Source: an uncultured Clostridia bacterium | Lineage (GTDB): Bacteria; Bacillota; Clostridia; UBA1381 | Length of the DNA stretch: 64,000 nucleotides | Direction of reading: 5' to 3' | NCBI GenBank assembly: GCA_944390495.1 | Contig: CALXQE010000013.1 | Span: forward strand, 21,373-85,372 | Part shown: positions 1-8,432 of the stretch, in pieces | Layout: every line of letters begins with the position of its first letter | Numbering within the stretch: the stretch's first letter is position 1 | The notes under the pieces: model-generated | Database searches by the model: none | Seen by the model: only the letters and a program-made list of their open reading frames with translations | What the model was told of the DNA's origin: nothing | Program-made: the position numbers and the translations under genes

Positions 1-256
1 CCTTAGCTATTACGCAAGAAATACCGCTTGCTTTTATTGCAATCGGTGCATGTTCTCTTGATGAACCACAACCAAAGTTTGCACCACCAACCATAATATC
101 GCCTGCTTGAACTTTATTAACAAACTCTTTGTCTATATCTTCCATACAATGTTTTGCAAGTTCCTCCGGAAGCCATGTATTTAAGTATCTTGCCGGAATA
201 ATTACATCTGTATCAATATTATCTCCGTACTTTATAACTTTTCCTTCTGCCTTCAT
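1..256 (-). CDS. leuD: 3-isopropylmalate dehydratase small subunit (partial, 3' end outside window)
   Basis: LeuD pairs with LeuC to isomerise 2- and 3-isopropylmalate in leucine synthesis. The visible N-terminal 85 residues begin [17 protein letters not shown] and contain the family motifs IPARYL and [15 protein letters not shown], which shape the substrate pocket. The start is the ATG at 256-254, placed 9 bases after a GGAGG that lies inside the end of leuC; one base separates the two genes, so they are translationally coupled. The gene runs off the left edge of the window. The spacing and motifs fit the short archaeal/clostridial-type LeuD. Confidence 0.95.
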   Translation of the reverse strand, partial: MKAEGKVIKYGDNIDTDVIIPARYLNTWLPEELAKHCMEDIDKEFVNKVQAGDIMVGGANFGCGSSREHAPIAIKASGISCVIAK

Positions 257-257
257 A

Positions 258-1520
258 TTACATTACCTCCTCAGGTGCAGTTATTTTTCCTGTTATTGCA
301 CTTGCAGCAGCAACTTCAGGGCTTGCAAGATAAACTTCACTATCGACGTGTCCCATACGTCCGATAAAGTTTCTGTTAGTTGTTGAAACGCACTTTTCAC
401 CCTCTGCTAAAATACCCATATGTCCACCAAGACACGGACCGCATGTAGGTGCAGAAATAACACATCCTGCTTCGACAAGTGTTGAAAGTGTACCGTCTTT
501 TAAAGCCTCCAGATAAATTTTCTGCGTAGCCGGGAAAACGATAGCTCTTATTCCCTTTTTAACGTGTTTACCCTTTAAAATTTCCGCAGCACTACGTAAA
601 TCAGAAATACGTCCGTTTGTACATGAACCTATAACAATCTGGTCAATTTCAACATCTCCCCAATTTTCAGGAGTTCTTGCATTTTCAGGTAAGTGCGGAA
701 ATGCAACGGTATGAGGTACTTTTGACAAATCGATATCTATTACCTGTACATATTCAGCATCGTCATCAGCCTTAAATACCTTGTATTCTCTGTCTGAATG
801 TTCTTTCATATATTCTTCTGTTAGTTCATCTACTTCAAAAATACCGTTCTTTGCTCCGGCTTCAATCGCCATATTTGCAATTGTAAATCTATCGTCCATA
901 GTAAGGGTGTGCATACCTTCGCCGGTAAATTCCATTGATTTATATAACGCACCGTCAACACCTATCATACCTATAATATGTAAAATTAAATCTTTACCGC
1001 TCACATACTTGTTAAGCTTACCTGTAAGATTAAACTTTATTGCTTCAGGTACCTTGAACCAAGCTTTACCTGTTGCCATGCCGGCTGCCATATCAGTTGA
1101 ACCAACACCTGTTGAAAATGCACCAAGTGCACCGTATGTACATGTATGTGAATCTGCACCAATTACCACGTCACCTGCTACTACAAGTCCCTTTTCCGGT
1201 AAAAGTGCATGCTCAATTCCAACTTCACCGACTTCAAAGTAATTGACAATATCCTGTTCCTTTGCAAAAGTTCTTACTTTTAATGCCTGCTGAGCTGACT
1301 TTATGTCCTTATTCGGTGTAAAATGATCCGGAACAAGTGCTATTTTAGCTTTATCAAATACATTTCCTTGTCCTATTTTATCAAGTTCTCCTATTGCAAC
1401 GGGAGTTGTTATATCATTGCCAAGAACAAGATTTAAGTCTGCCATTATAAGTTCTCCGGCTTTGACACTGTCTTTTCCTGCTGCATTGGCAAGAATTTTT
1501 TGAGTCATGGTCATTCCCAT
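258..1520 (-). CDS. leuC: 3-isopropylmalate dehydratase large subunit
   Basis: A 420-residue aconitase-family enzyme of leucine biosynthesis. The three cysteines that hold the 4Fe-4S cluster are visible: Cys300 in [13 protein letters not shown], and Cys360 and Cys363 in [24 protein letters not shown] near residue 121 is the other signature. I chose the ATG at 1520-1518 ([10 protein letters not shown]); a TTG two codons upstream (1526) is closer to the AAAGGA ribosome site and is a fair alternative. Further upstream ATGs fall before the ribosome site or in the promoter. leuD follows after one base. Transcription starts at a promoter facing that of the LysR gene, so control by that regulator is likely. 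The length (420) matches the short archaeal-type subunit rather than the 465-470-residue enterobacterial one. Confidence 0.97.
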   Translation of the reverse strand: MGMTMTQKILANAAGKDSVKAGELIMADLNLVLGNDITTPVAIGELDKIGQGNVFDKAKIALVPDHFTPNKDIKSAQQALKVRTFAKEQDIVNYFEVGEVGIEHALLPEKGLVVAGDVVIGADSHTCTYGALGAFSTGVGSTDMAAGMATGKAWFKVPEAIKFNLTGKLNKYVSGKDLILHIIGMIGVDGALYKSMEFTGEGMHTLTMDDRFTIANMAIEAGAKNGIFEVDELTEEYMKEHSDREYKVFKADDDAEYVQVIDIDLSKVPHTVAFPHLPENARTPENWGDVEIDQIVIGSCTNGRISDLRSAAEILKGKHVKKGIRAIVFPATQKIYLEALKDGTLSTLVEAGCVISAPTCGPCLGGHMGILAEGEKCVSTTNRNFIGRMGHVDSEVYLASPEVAAASAITGKITAPEEVM

Positions 1521-1556
1521 AATCAAAAACCGTCCTTTCATATAAAATTCTTTTGT

Positions 1557-1589
1557 TTGCATTATATCACAAATTATGGTATAATGCAA
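1557..1589. promoter_or_regulatory. Face-to-face leuC / lysR promoters sharing a 33-bp dyad
   Basis: Plus strand: TTGCAT (1557-1562), 17-bp spacer, TATAAT (1580-1585), driving the LysR gene. Minus strand: the complement reads TTGCAT (1589-1584), 17-bp spacer, TGATATAAT ending at 1561, driving leuC. The two promoters occupy exactly the same 33 bp, each -35 covering the other's -10. The block is a palindrome centred on 1573 with 14 of 16 base pairs matching, and it contains T-N11-A arrangements as LysR proteins use. Polymerase can occupy only one direction at a time. Confidence 0.85.
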
Positions 1590-1635
1590 ATATATATTAT
1601 TTATATTTTATATAAATTCAAATTATGGTGATTGT

Positions 1636-2508
1636 ATGAATACATTTGAAAATCTAAACAGATACAAGATATTTATTTGTACTGCCGAAACAGGAAGTAT
1701 CTCCCGTGCTGCTCAAAAACTTTATATATCCCAGCCCGCAGTCAGCAGTGCAATAAAAAAACTTGAGGAAAACCTATCTACCACCCTGTTTTTGAGAAAA
1801 CCTCGAGGAGTAATACTAACAGAAGACGGCAAAATATTATACGACAGCGTAAAACAAGCATTTGATATACTTTCCTCAACAGAAATTAATTTGAGCCACT
1901 CTCATACTAACAGTAAACTACGCATTGCTGCAAGTAACGTATTGTGTAAATATATGCTTATGCCATATTTAAAAAAATTTACCGAGAAATATCCTGATAC
2001 AGATGTATCTATTACTTGTACTTCATCTTTAAATGCACAAAAACTTCTTGAAGAATGTAAAACAGATGTTGCACTTATGGCAAAACCAAATAATATGTTC
2101 GGCTTGTCGTATCACCCTCTTGGTTTGATAGAAGATATTTTTGTATGTACTCCATCTTATCTTTCAAAACTTAACTGCAAAACACATGATATTTTTAGAA
2201 ATGGTAATATTATGCTTTTAAATAAAGAAAATGTATCACGAGTACATGTTGACACTTATTATTTAGAAAACAAAATTAATCCCGAACATATATTGGAAGT
2301 AAATGATATGGATATGCTTATTGAATTTGCAAAGATAGGTATAGGAATATCGTGTGTTGTTAAACAATTTGTAGAAAAGGAACTAATGGACGGTACTCTT
2401 ATCGAAATAAAACTTCCCACACCAATACCGCCTCGTGAAACGGGTTTTCTTTATAATTCAGGCATCGTACCCATAAATGATAATATTACAAAGCTCATCA
2501 GTCTATAA
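1636..2508 (+). CDS. LysR-family transcriptional regulator, probably of leuCD
   Basis: 290 residues. The N-terminal winged helix-turn-helix (about residues 4-62: NLNRYKIFICTAETGSISRA ... SQPAVSSAIKKLEE) is textbook LysR, followed by a periplasmic-binding-like effector domain. It is transcribed divergently from leuCD through a shared palindromic promoter, the usual layout for a LysR protein that controls its neighbour and itself, so the inferred job is control of leucine genes in response to a pathway metabolite. The effector is not visible from sequence. The start is the ATG at 1636 with a weak GGTGAT ribosome site. The stop codon lies inside the loop of the following terminator hairpin. Confidence 0.9.
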   Translation: MNTFENLNRYKIFICTAETGSISRAAQKLYISQPAVSSAIKKLEENLSTTLFLRKPRGVILTEDGKILYDSVKQAFDILSSTEINLSHSHTNSKLRIAASNVLCKYMLMPYLKKFTEKYPDTDVSITCTSSLNAQKLLEECKTDVALMAKPNNMFGLSYHPLGLIEDIFVCTPSYLSKLNCKTHDIFRNGNIMLLNKENVSRVHVDTYYLENKINPEHILEVNDMDMLIEFAKIGIGISCVVKQFVEKELMDGTLIEIKLPTPIPPRETGFLYNSGIVPINDNITKLISL

Positions 2509-2527
2509 TTTGACCGATGAGCTTTTT
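2490..2527. terminator. Bidirectional terminator between lysR and pcrA
   Basis: AAAGCTCATC (2490-2499) pairs with GATGAGCTTT (2516-2525), followed by a T run on the plus strand and preceded by an A run that serves the minus strand. The lysR stop codon falls in the loop and the pcrA stop codon is 2 bases beyond. Confidence 0.85.
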
Positions 2528-2528
2528 T

Positions 2529-4733
2529 CTAATTTACTTTTTTAACTTTTGCAAATGCCGCCATAAGACGCTTAAAACCTGTATCCTTAAAATCTATTTC
2601 CAAAATACAGTCATTCCCGCATGGTGTAGCTTTTATAATTGTGCCCTGTCCAAATTTTGCGTGTTCTACAACATCACCTACATTAAATTTAGAAGAAAAT
2701 ACCTTTTCACTCTGTTTTACCGGTGGTATATATCTTTCCTTCTTTGGTGCACTATTTCTGTATATACCAAGATTTTGCATCGTTTGTGCGAATCTTGGAC
2801 GTACAGTTGTCTTTTCTTCTATATATTCCTTTGGTATTTCCTTGTAAAATCTTGAAGGCTGAGACGGCATTGTTTTACCATGTATTGTACGGCTTATAGC
2901 TTTTGTGATATACAATGTTTCTTTTGCACGAGTAATAGCAACGTAACAAAGTCTGCGTTCTTCCTCTATTTCCTCTTCATCTTCCATAGCACGCATGCCT
3001 GGGAAAAGTCCTTCTTCAAGTCCTGACAGAAAAACCGTCGGAAATTCCAAACCTTTCGCACTATGAATTGTCATTAGTACTACACTATCCTGCTGTTCGT
3101 CATAATTATCCACATCTGATACAAGTGTTATACTTTCTAAAAACTCACCTAATGTATTACCTGTTTCCTCATTTTTTTCAAACTCTGCAATAACAGATTG
3201 GAACTCATCAAGATTTTCTATTCTTGTTTTACTCTCCGTTGTATTTTCCAACGTAAGCATTGGCATATAACCGCTGTCATTTAAAATCCTTGTAGTAAGT
3301 TCACTTATTGAAATAGTATCTGTAATTTTTCTAAATGAATTTATAAGTTCTGAAAAATCCAATAGTTTCTTTATCGCAGTCTTAAATTCAGGGAAATTGT
3401 CTGCATGTGATACAATATCAAATAAACTTGTTTCATTCTTTTCTGCTATTTCCCTTGCCCTGTCAAGTGTTGCATTACCAATTTTACGTTTTGGTTCATT
3501 AATTATTCTTGCTAAACTTACGTCATCATCAGGATTATACACTACTCTCAAATATGCAATTATATCTTTTATTTCCTTTCTGTCATAGAACCTAAGTCCT
3601 GACAGTACCTTGTACGGTATTGATTCACGCATAAGCATTTCTTCTATTACACGTGATTGAGCATTTGTACGATACAAAACAGCAAAATCAGAAAATACAC
3701 CTTTTTTATCAAAGTTTTCTTTTATTGTCCTTGCAATAAATCTTGCTTCATCGTACTCATTTTCACCTGTATATACAAATACCTTTTCGCCTTTATCATT
3801 AGATGTCCACAGCTCTTTTCCCATTCTTCCGCCGTTATTTTCTATAACGCTGTTTGCGGCATTTAGTATATTTTGTGTCGAACGATAATTTTGATCAAGT
3901 GTTACTCTCTTGACGTTTTCAAAATCCTGTTCAAAACCCAAAATATTTTGAATATTTGCACCTCTAAATTTATATATACTTTGGTCATCATCACCAACCG
4001 CACAAACATTTTGATACTTCCTTGCTAATAAATTAATCAGCATATATTGGGAATTATTTGTATCCTGATACTCGTCCACCAATATGTAACGAAATTTTTC
4101 TTGATATTTATTTAATACATCAGGATTTTCTGTAAGAATTCTTACTGTATTCATAATAATATCATCAAAATCTAACGCATTATTTTTACGAAGTTTTCCC
4201 TGATATCTATAATATATCTTTGAAATTATACTCATTCTATAATCCTTTTGATAGGCATTTTCAAATGTTGCAGGTTCCATTAAATCATTTTTTGCATTAC
4301 TTATTATAGAAAGTACATTTCTTACAGGAAAACTTTTTTCATCAATATTAAGTTCCCTTAGACACTCTTTCATAAGAGTTCTTGTATCAGCCGTATCATA
4401 AATAATAAAATCACGTCTGTAACCTAAAAGGTCGATACAGCTTCTTAATATTTTAACGCATATAGAATGAAATGTTCCTACCCACATTCCCTCAGCATTA
4501 TCACCTAACAGTTTTTCAATTCTGTCTTTCATCTCGTTAGCTGCTTTATTCGTAAAAGTAAATGCCAAAATATTCCATGGCTTAATATGTTTTTCTTTTA
4601 TCATATATGCAATTCTATTAACCAAAACAGTTGTTTTTCCGCTTCCGGCACCTGCAATTACAAGTACAGGTCCTTCTGTTGATAAAACCGCCTCTCGCTG
4701 TTTATTATTCAAATTATCAAGTAAATTACTCAT
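2529..4733 (-). CDS. pcrA: ATP-dependent DNA helicase PcrA/UvrD
   Basis: A 734-residue superfamily 1A helicase that unwinds DNA 3'-5' in repair, rolling-circle replication and clearing of RecA and polymerase. Seen in order: Q motif LNNKQREAVL, Walker A GAGSGKTTVL (about residue 30), AFTFTNKAANEM, Walker B LVDEYQDTN, GDDDQSIYKFRGA, QNYRST, and the motif VI region RRLCYVAITRAKETL. The C-terminal 45 residues (VGDVVEHAKFGQGTI...) match the tail that binds RNA polymerase in PcrA. The start is the ATG at 4733 (MSNLLDNLNN), 7 bases after GGAGC; an ATG 9 codons upstream has no ribosome site. Confidence 0.97.
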   Translation of the reverse strand: MSNLLDNLNNKQREAVLSTEGPVLVIAGAGSGKTTVLVNRIAYMIKEKHIKPWNILAFTFTNKAANEMKDRIEKLLGDNAEGMWVGTFHSICVKILRSCIDLLGYRRDFIIYDTADTRTLMKECLRELNIDEKSFPVRNVLSIISNAKNDLMEPATFENAYQKDYRMSIISKIYYRYQGKLRKNNALDFDDIIMNTVRILTENPDVLNKYQEKFRYILVDEYQDTNNSQYMLINLLARKYQNVCAVGDDDQSIYKFRGANIQNILGFEQDFENVKRVTLDQNYRSTQNILNAANSVIENNGGRMGKELWTSNDKGEKVFVYTGENEYDEARFIARTIKENFDKKGVFSDFAVLYRTNAQSRVIEEMLMRESIPYKVLSGLRFYDRKEIKDIIAYLRVVYNPDDDVSLARIINEPKRKIGNATLDRAREIAEKNETSLFDIVSHADNFPEFKTAIKKLLDFSELINSFRKITDTISISELTTRILNDSGYMPMLTLENTTESKTRIENLDEFQSVIAEFEKNEETGNTLGEFLESITLVSDVDNYDEQQDSVVLMTIHSAKGLEFPTVFLSGLEEGLFPGMRAMEDEEEIEEERRLCYVAITRAKETLYITKAISRTIHGKTMPSQPSRFYKEIPKEYIEEKTTVRPRFAQTMQNLGIYRNSAPKKERYIPPVKQSEKVFSSKFNVGDVVEHAKFGQGTIIKATPCGNDCILEIDFKDTGFKRLMAAFAKVKKVN

Positions 4734-4765
4734 AGTTTTTGCTCCTAAAAATAAAATCAAAAATA

Positions 4766-4794
4766 ATTATACCATAGTTTTAAAGAAATTTAAA
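4766..4794 (-). promoter_or_regulatory. Sigma-A promoter of pcrA
   Basis: Minus strand: a weak -35 TTTAAA (4794-4789), 17-bp spacer, and an extended -10 TGGTATAAT ending at 4766. It lies 33 bases upstream of the pcrA start. Confidence 0.6.
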
Positions 4795-4818
4795 GCCATT
4801 TCTTCAATAAGTTTTACA

Positions 4819-4848
4819 GTATATCAACAAGTCTTTCGGGCAAATTTA
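4819..4848 (+). promoter_or_regulatory. Putative forespore (sigma-F-like) promoter of spoIVB
   Basis: GTATA at 4819-4823, 15-bp spacer, GGCAAATTTA at 4839-4848. This fits the sigma-F pattern (GTATA, about 15 bp, GGnnAnAnT) with one mismatch, and it lies 25 bases before the spoIVB start. No sigma-A promoter is visible in this gap on the plus strand. In Bacillus subtilis spoIVB is transcribed in the forespore, which is why I give it weight; the motif itself is short. Confidence 0.5.
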
Positions 4849-4872
4849 ATTATATGAAAGGCGGTGATAAAA

Positions 4873-5862
4873 TTGCAGCAAAAACTAAAAAAAATTTTTT
4901 TGTTAGTTACTATAAGTTTTTGCATTTTTTACGATGTATATGCAGCAGAAGTAAAAGTTGTTCCTGTGGGTAAAACAGCAGGTATAAGAATTTATACAGA
5001 CGGCTTGCTTGTTATAGGAACTTCCGAAATTTCAGGAGAAAATATTGCTGAAAAGTATGGTATTGAAATAAACGATAGGATAAAAAAAATCAACGGAGAA
5101 ACGGCAGAAAGTTCTCAACAGCTTTCAAGGATTTTAAATGAAAATCCACAAGGCATATTACTTTCCATCGCAAGAAACAATGAAACTTACGAAACAACAG
5201 TAGTACCCAAACAAGGTGATGATGGTATTTATAGATTAGGATTATGGGTACGTGACAGCACAGCAGGAATAGGTACTGTCACATACTATAATCCTGCTTC
5301 AAATACTTTCGCAGCTCTTGGGCATGCAATAAACGATGTTGATACAGGTAATATTTTAACCGTTAAATCGGGAGATATTCTCACATGTGACATTATATCT
5401 GTTACAAAAAGTACAAGAGGTAATCCGGGAGCATTAAATGGCAGTGTTGACGGCAACGACTTAGGAGATGTGACATTAAATACACAAACAGGTATTTTCG
5501 GTACTGTAAGCAACAGTGAATTTTTTAACTGCTTTGAAGCAATCCCTGTTGCTGCTAAATCTCAAATTCACGAAGGTGAGGCAGTAATAATTTCAGATGC
5601 TTTTGACAATGGACAAACTGAATATTCTGTAAATATTAAAAAAATCACAAATGAAAAAGATAAAGAACTTGTAATTGAAGTTACCGACCAAAGACTTATT
5701 GATATTACCGGCGGTATTGTTCAAGGTATGAGCGGATCGCCGATAATTCAAGACGGCAGACTTGTAGGAGCTGTAACACATGTATTTGTGAACAGTCCTT
5801 TAAACGGGTACGGAACACTTGCAGAAAATATGATTGATGTTTCTCAAAATATAAATGGTTAA
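4873..5862 (+). CDS. spoIVB: SpoIVB-type stage IV sporulation serine peptidase (S55)
   Basis: SpoIVB is secreted from the forespore and triggers processing of pro-sigma-K. The 329-residue product has an N-terminal signal anchor (about residues 8-24), a PDZ domain (about 40-110: YGIEINDRIKKINGE) and an S55 peptidase domain. The catalytic His is in LGHAI (about 151) and the catalytic Ser in GMSGSPI (about 287). The start is the TTG at 4873: a near-consensus ribosome site AAAGGCGGTGAT ends 4 bases before it, whereas a GTG at 4864 lies within that site. It is about 100 residues shorter than the B. subtilis protein, mostly at the N terminus. It is flanked by a forespore-type promoter and a strong terminator, so it is a single-gene unit. 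Confidence 0.92.
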   Translation: MQQKLKKIFLLVTISFCIFYDVYAAEVKVVPVGKTAGIRIYTDGLLVIGTSEISGENIAEKYGIEINDRIKKINGETAESSQQLSRILNENPQGILLSIARNNETYETTVVPKQGDDGIYRLGLWVRDSTAGIGTVTYYNPASNTFAALGHAINDVDTGNILTVKSGDILTCDIISVTKSTRGNPGALNGSVDGNDLGDVTLNTQTGIFGTVSNSEFFNCFEAIPVAAKSQIHEGEAVIISDAFDNGQTEYSVNIKKITNEKDKELVIEVTDQRLIDITGGIVQGMSGSPIIQDGRLVGAVTHVFVNSPLNGYGTLAENMIDVSQNING

Positions 5863-5866
5863 ATAC

Positions 5867-5897
5867 AAAACGACTGCTCATAAAGCAGTCGTTTTTT
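5867..5897. terminator. Bidirectional terminator between spoIVB and the M18 aminopeptidase
   Basis: AAAACGACTGCT (5867-5878) pairs with AGCAGTCGTTTT with a 4-base loop and a T run on both strands. It separates two convergent genes. Confidence 0.9.
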
Positions 5898-5904
5898 CGT
5901 AAAT

Positions 5905-7311
5905 TTATCTGTTATTATAAAATGCAAGATATGATCTATATGCCATATATATATCACTCTTTGCAGTAACTTCAAATGGTGAGTGCATAGATAGCACAGG
6001 AACACCACAATCTATAACATCCATGTTAAGATTAGCAACATACTGGGCTATTGTACCGCCACCGCCTTGATCAACTTTACCAAGTTCACTTGTCTGCCAA
6101 ATAACACCATCATCATCAAGTATTTTTCCAATTTGATATACAAATTCTGCCGAGGCGTCTGAAGATTCTGATTTACCTCTTGCTCCTGTGTACTTCATCA
6201 ATACCATACCGCATCCGGCAAATGAGGCATTTTTCTTTTCAGAAACATATTCATAATTAGGGTCAACTGCTGCACCGACATCCGATGAAAGGCACGCAGA
6301 ATTAGATATGACTTTATTATATGAAGTCATTGAACAACTACCATTTATTTTTTCTATAATTTCAGCAACTGTCATTCCAAAAAATGCACTTAACATTCCT
6401 GTATTTCCCGTTGAACCAATTTCCTCTTTATCAACAAGTATTGCAGCTGCAGTTCTTTTAGGAGCTTTTACATCAAAAATGCCTTTAAGTGTTGTAAATG
6501 CACATACCCTATCATCTTGACCATACGCTCCTATAAAGCTTTCATCAAGACCAACATTTCTTGCTTTAAATGCTGGTACTATTTCAATTTCAGCACTTAA
6601 AAAATCACGTTCAGTCATATTATATTTTGCATTTAGCAGTTTTAAAATTGAAAACTTAACTTTCTCCTTTACGTCGCTGTCACCTACCGGCATACCACCA
6701 ATAAGTATATTAAGACTTTCTCCCTCAATTCCCTCTGTCATTTTCTTTACCATTTGATCCTTCGCCAAATGCGGAAGAAGATCTGTTATGCAGAATACCG
6801 GGTCATTATCTTTTTCACCAATGTTAATTTTAACACTGTTCCCGTCCTTCGTAATAACAACACCATGCATAGCAAGAGGGATAGCAGGCCAGTGGTATTT
6901 TTTTATTCCGCCATAGTAGTGTGTCTTTAATAATGCCATACCTGTACTTTCATAAAGCGGATTTTGCTTTAAATCAAGTCTTGGAGAATCTATATGAGCC
7001 CCAACAAGATTTATACCCTTTTCTATATCTTCGCTACCTATTACAGCAAGAAATATATTTTTATTTCTGTTAATTCTGTATACCTTATCTCCTGCTTTAA
7101 GTTCATTTACGTCGTCAAGATTTCTAAATCCATTAGAAATTGCCATTTCAAGAGCTTTTTCTACGCATTCACGTTCTGTTTTTCCTTCATCAAGAAATAC
7201 ACGATATTCATCACAAAGGTCAAACATAGCTTGTTTTTCTTCATCAGTAATATTTTCATAAACGTTTTTTCTGTCATAAGACAGCTCGTCAAACAATTCT
7301 TTATCAGTCAT
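5905..7311 (-). CDS. M18 family aminopeptidase
   Basis: A 468-residue zinc aminopeptidase of the M18 (aspartyl aminopeptidase) family, cytosolic, removing N-terminal residues from peptides. Metal-site regions are visible: GAHIDSPRLDLK (His and Asp ligands, about residue 102), GQDDRVCAF (bridging Asp), DKEEIGSTGNTG (catalytic Glu pair) and the C-terminal MHSPFEV (last His ligand). The start is the ATG at 7311, 7 bases after GGAGG. It has its own promoter and stands alone between convergent spoIVB and divergent ogg. The substrate preference (acidic or broader) cannot be read from sequence. Confidence 0.93.
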   Translation of the reverse strand: MTDKELFDELSYDRKNVYENITDEEKQAMFDLCDEYRVFLDEGKTERECVEKALEMAISNGFRNLDDVNELKAGDKVYRINRNKNIFLAVIGSEDIEKGINLVGAHIDSPRLDLKQNPLYESTGMALLKTHYYGGIKKYHWPAIPLAMHGVVITKDGNSVKINIGEKDNDPVFCITDLLPHLAKDQMVKKMTEGIEGESLNILIGGMPVGDSDVKEKVKFSILKLLNAKYNMTERDFLSAEIEIVPAFKARNVGLDESFIGAYGQDDRVCAFTTLKGIFDVKAPKRTAAAILVDKEEIGSTGNTGMLSAFFGMTVAEIIEKINGSCSMTSYNKVISNSACLSSDVGAAVDPNYEYVSEKKNASFAGCGMVLMKYTGARGKSESSDASAEFVYQIGKILDDDGVIWQTSELGKVDQGGGGTIAQYVANLNMDVIDCGVPVLSMHSPFEVTAKSDIYMAYRSYLAFYNNR

Positions 7312-7343
7312 AATAATACCTCCGTTTACTTATTATATCCTAT

Positions 7344-7372
7344 ATTATAGCATATTTATTCTAAATAGTCCA
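7344..7372 (-). promoter_or_regulatory. Sigma-A promoter of the M18 aminopeptidase
   Basis: Minus strand: TGGACT (7372-7367), 17-bp spacer, extended -10 TGCTATAAT ending at 7344. It lies about 33 bases before the ATG. Confidence 0.65.
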
Positions 7373-7466
7373 CACCTTATACAGTGCATTTTGTCCACAA
7401 ATAACATAATTTATTACAATTTTCACTGTGCAATTCGGCATATCGCAAAGAAATATGTTTTAATTA

Positions 7467-7495
7467 TTGATAAAATAATAACAGCGTGGTATAAT
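7467..7495 (+). promoter_or_regulatory. Strong sigma-A promoter giving a leaderless ogg mRNA
   Basis: TTGATA (7467-7472), exactly 17 bp, TATAAT (7490-7495) preceded by an extended -10 TGG. The ATG of the glycosylase is at 7502, only 7 bases after the -10, which is where transcription should begin. Confidence 0.85.
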
Positions 7496-7501
7496 AACAA
7501 T

Positions 7502-8365
7502 ATGGATATTAAACACTCAGGCAATAATTTAATTGTCACAGGACTTAAAGACTTTAACCTGAAACATATTTTTGAATGTGGTCAGTGTTTTAGATTTAAT
7601 GAAATTGAAAAAAATACATATTTAGGAATTGCAAAAGGTAATGCTCTCTGTATTTCTCAAGATTCAGACAGTATAACACTGTATGAAACAACTGAGGAGG
7701 ATTTTAAAAATATTTGGTATGAATATTTTGATTTAGGCAGAGATTACGGTGAAATAAAAAAAAGACTTTCCGTTGATCCTATAATGAAAAATGCAATTTC
7801 ATACGGTGATGGAATTAGAATTTTAAATCAAGACTTGTGGGAAACTGTTATATCATTTATTATTTCCGCAAGTAACAATATTCCGCGTATAAAAGGTATT
7901 ATTGAACGATTTTGCACCTCTTTTGGGAGAGAAATAAATTATATGGGTAAAACCTACTATTCTTTTCCTGATATTGGTACAATAGCTAAACTGTCTAAGG
8001 AAGATTTATCAGTTATTCGTGCAGGCTACAGAGATAAATATATTATTGATGCTGCACAAAAATTCCAAAGCGGGCAGATAAATAATAGTTATATTCGTTC
8101 ACTTACAACACCTGAAGCAAAAAAAATGCTTCTTACTATTAATGGTGTAGGAGAAAAAGTATGTAATTGTATTTTACTTTTTGGACTGCAAAGAGTTGAT
8201 TCATTTCCTATTGACGTATGGATAAAACGAATTGTGGAGAAACTGTACTTTGGCGAAGAACAAAATATACCTACAATTGCAGAGTTCGCTAAAAAACATT
8301 TCGGCGATATAGGAGGCTTTGCACAGCAGTATCTTTTCTTTTACGCAAGAGAAAACAAAATTTGA
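7502..8365 (+). CDS. 8-oxoguanine DNA glycosylase/AP lyase (OGG1-type)
   Basis: A 287-residue base-excision repair enzyme that removes 8-oxoguanine opposite C. It has the OGG N-terminal domain (CGQCFRF at residue 26) and the HhH-GPD domain. The helix-hairpin-helix INGVGEKVCNCI holds the catalytic Lys219, and SFPIDVW holds the catalytic Asp238. The start is the ATG at 7502 (MDIKHSGNN), which matches the family N terminus; an in-frame ATG at 7391 would add 37 unrelated residues and lies upstream of the promoter. There is no Shine-Dalgarno sequence, and the ATG coincides with the predicted transcription start. Eukaryote-type OGG1 is common in Clostridia in place of MutM. Confidence 0.92.
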   Translation: MDIKHSGNNLIVTGLKDFNLKHIFECGQCFRFNEIEKNTYLGIAKGNALCISQDSDSITLYETTEEDFKNIWYEYFDLGRDYGEIKKRLSVDPIMKNAISYGDGIRILNQDLWETVISFIISASNNIPRIKGIIERFCTSFGREINYMGKTYYSFPDIGTIAKLSKEDLSVIRAGYRDKYIIDAAQKFQSGQINNSYIRSLTTPEAKKMLLTINGVGEKVCNCILLFGLQRVDSFPIDVWIKRIVEKLYFGEEQNIPTIAEFAKKHFGDIGGFAQQYLFFYARENKI

Positions 8366-8432
8366 TTCGTATACAACATAATCACGTATTACGGATTTTA
8401 CTATTATATTTGACAGAAAGGCGTGATATTAA

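Noticed and set aside
781..1242. Long open frame antisense to leuC, and similar ones antisense to murI, aroB, tsaC and aroA
   Set aside because: They mirror the codon structure of well-identified genes, have no ribosome sites and encode no recognisable protein.
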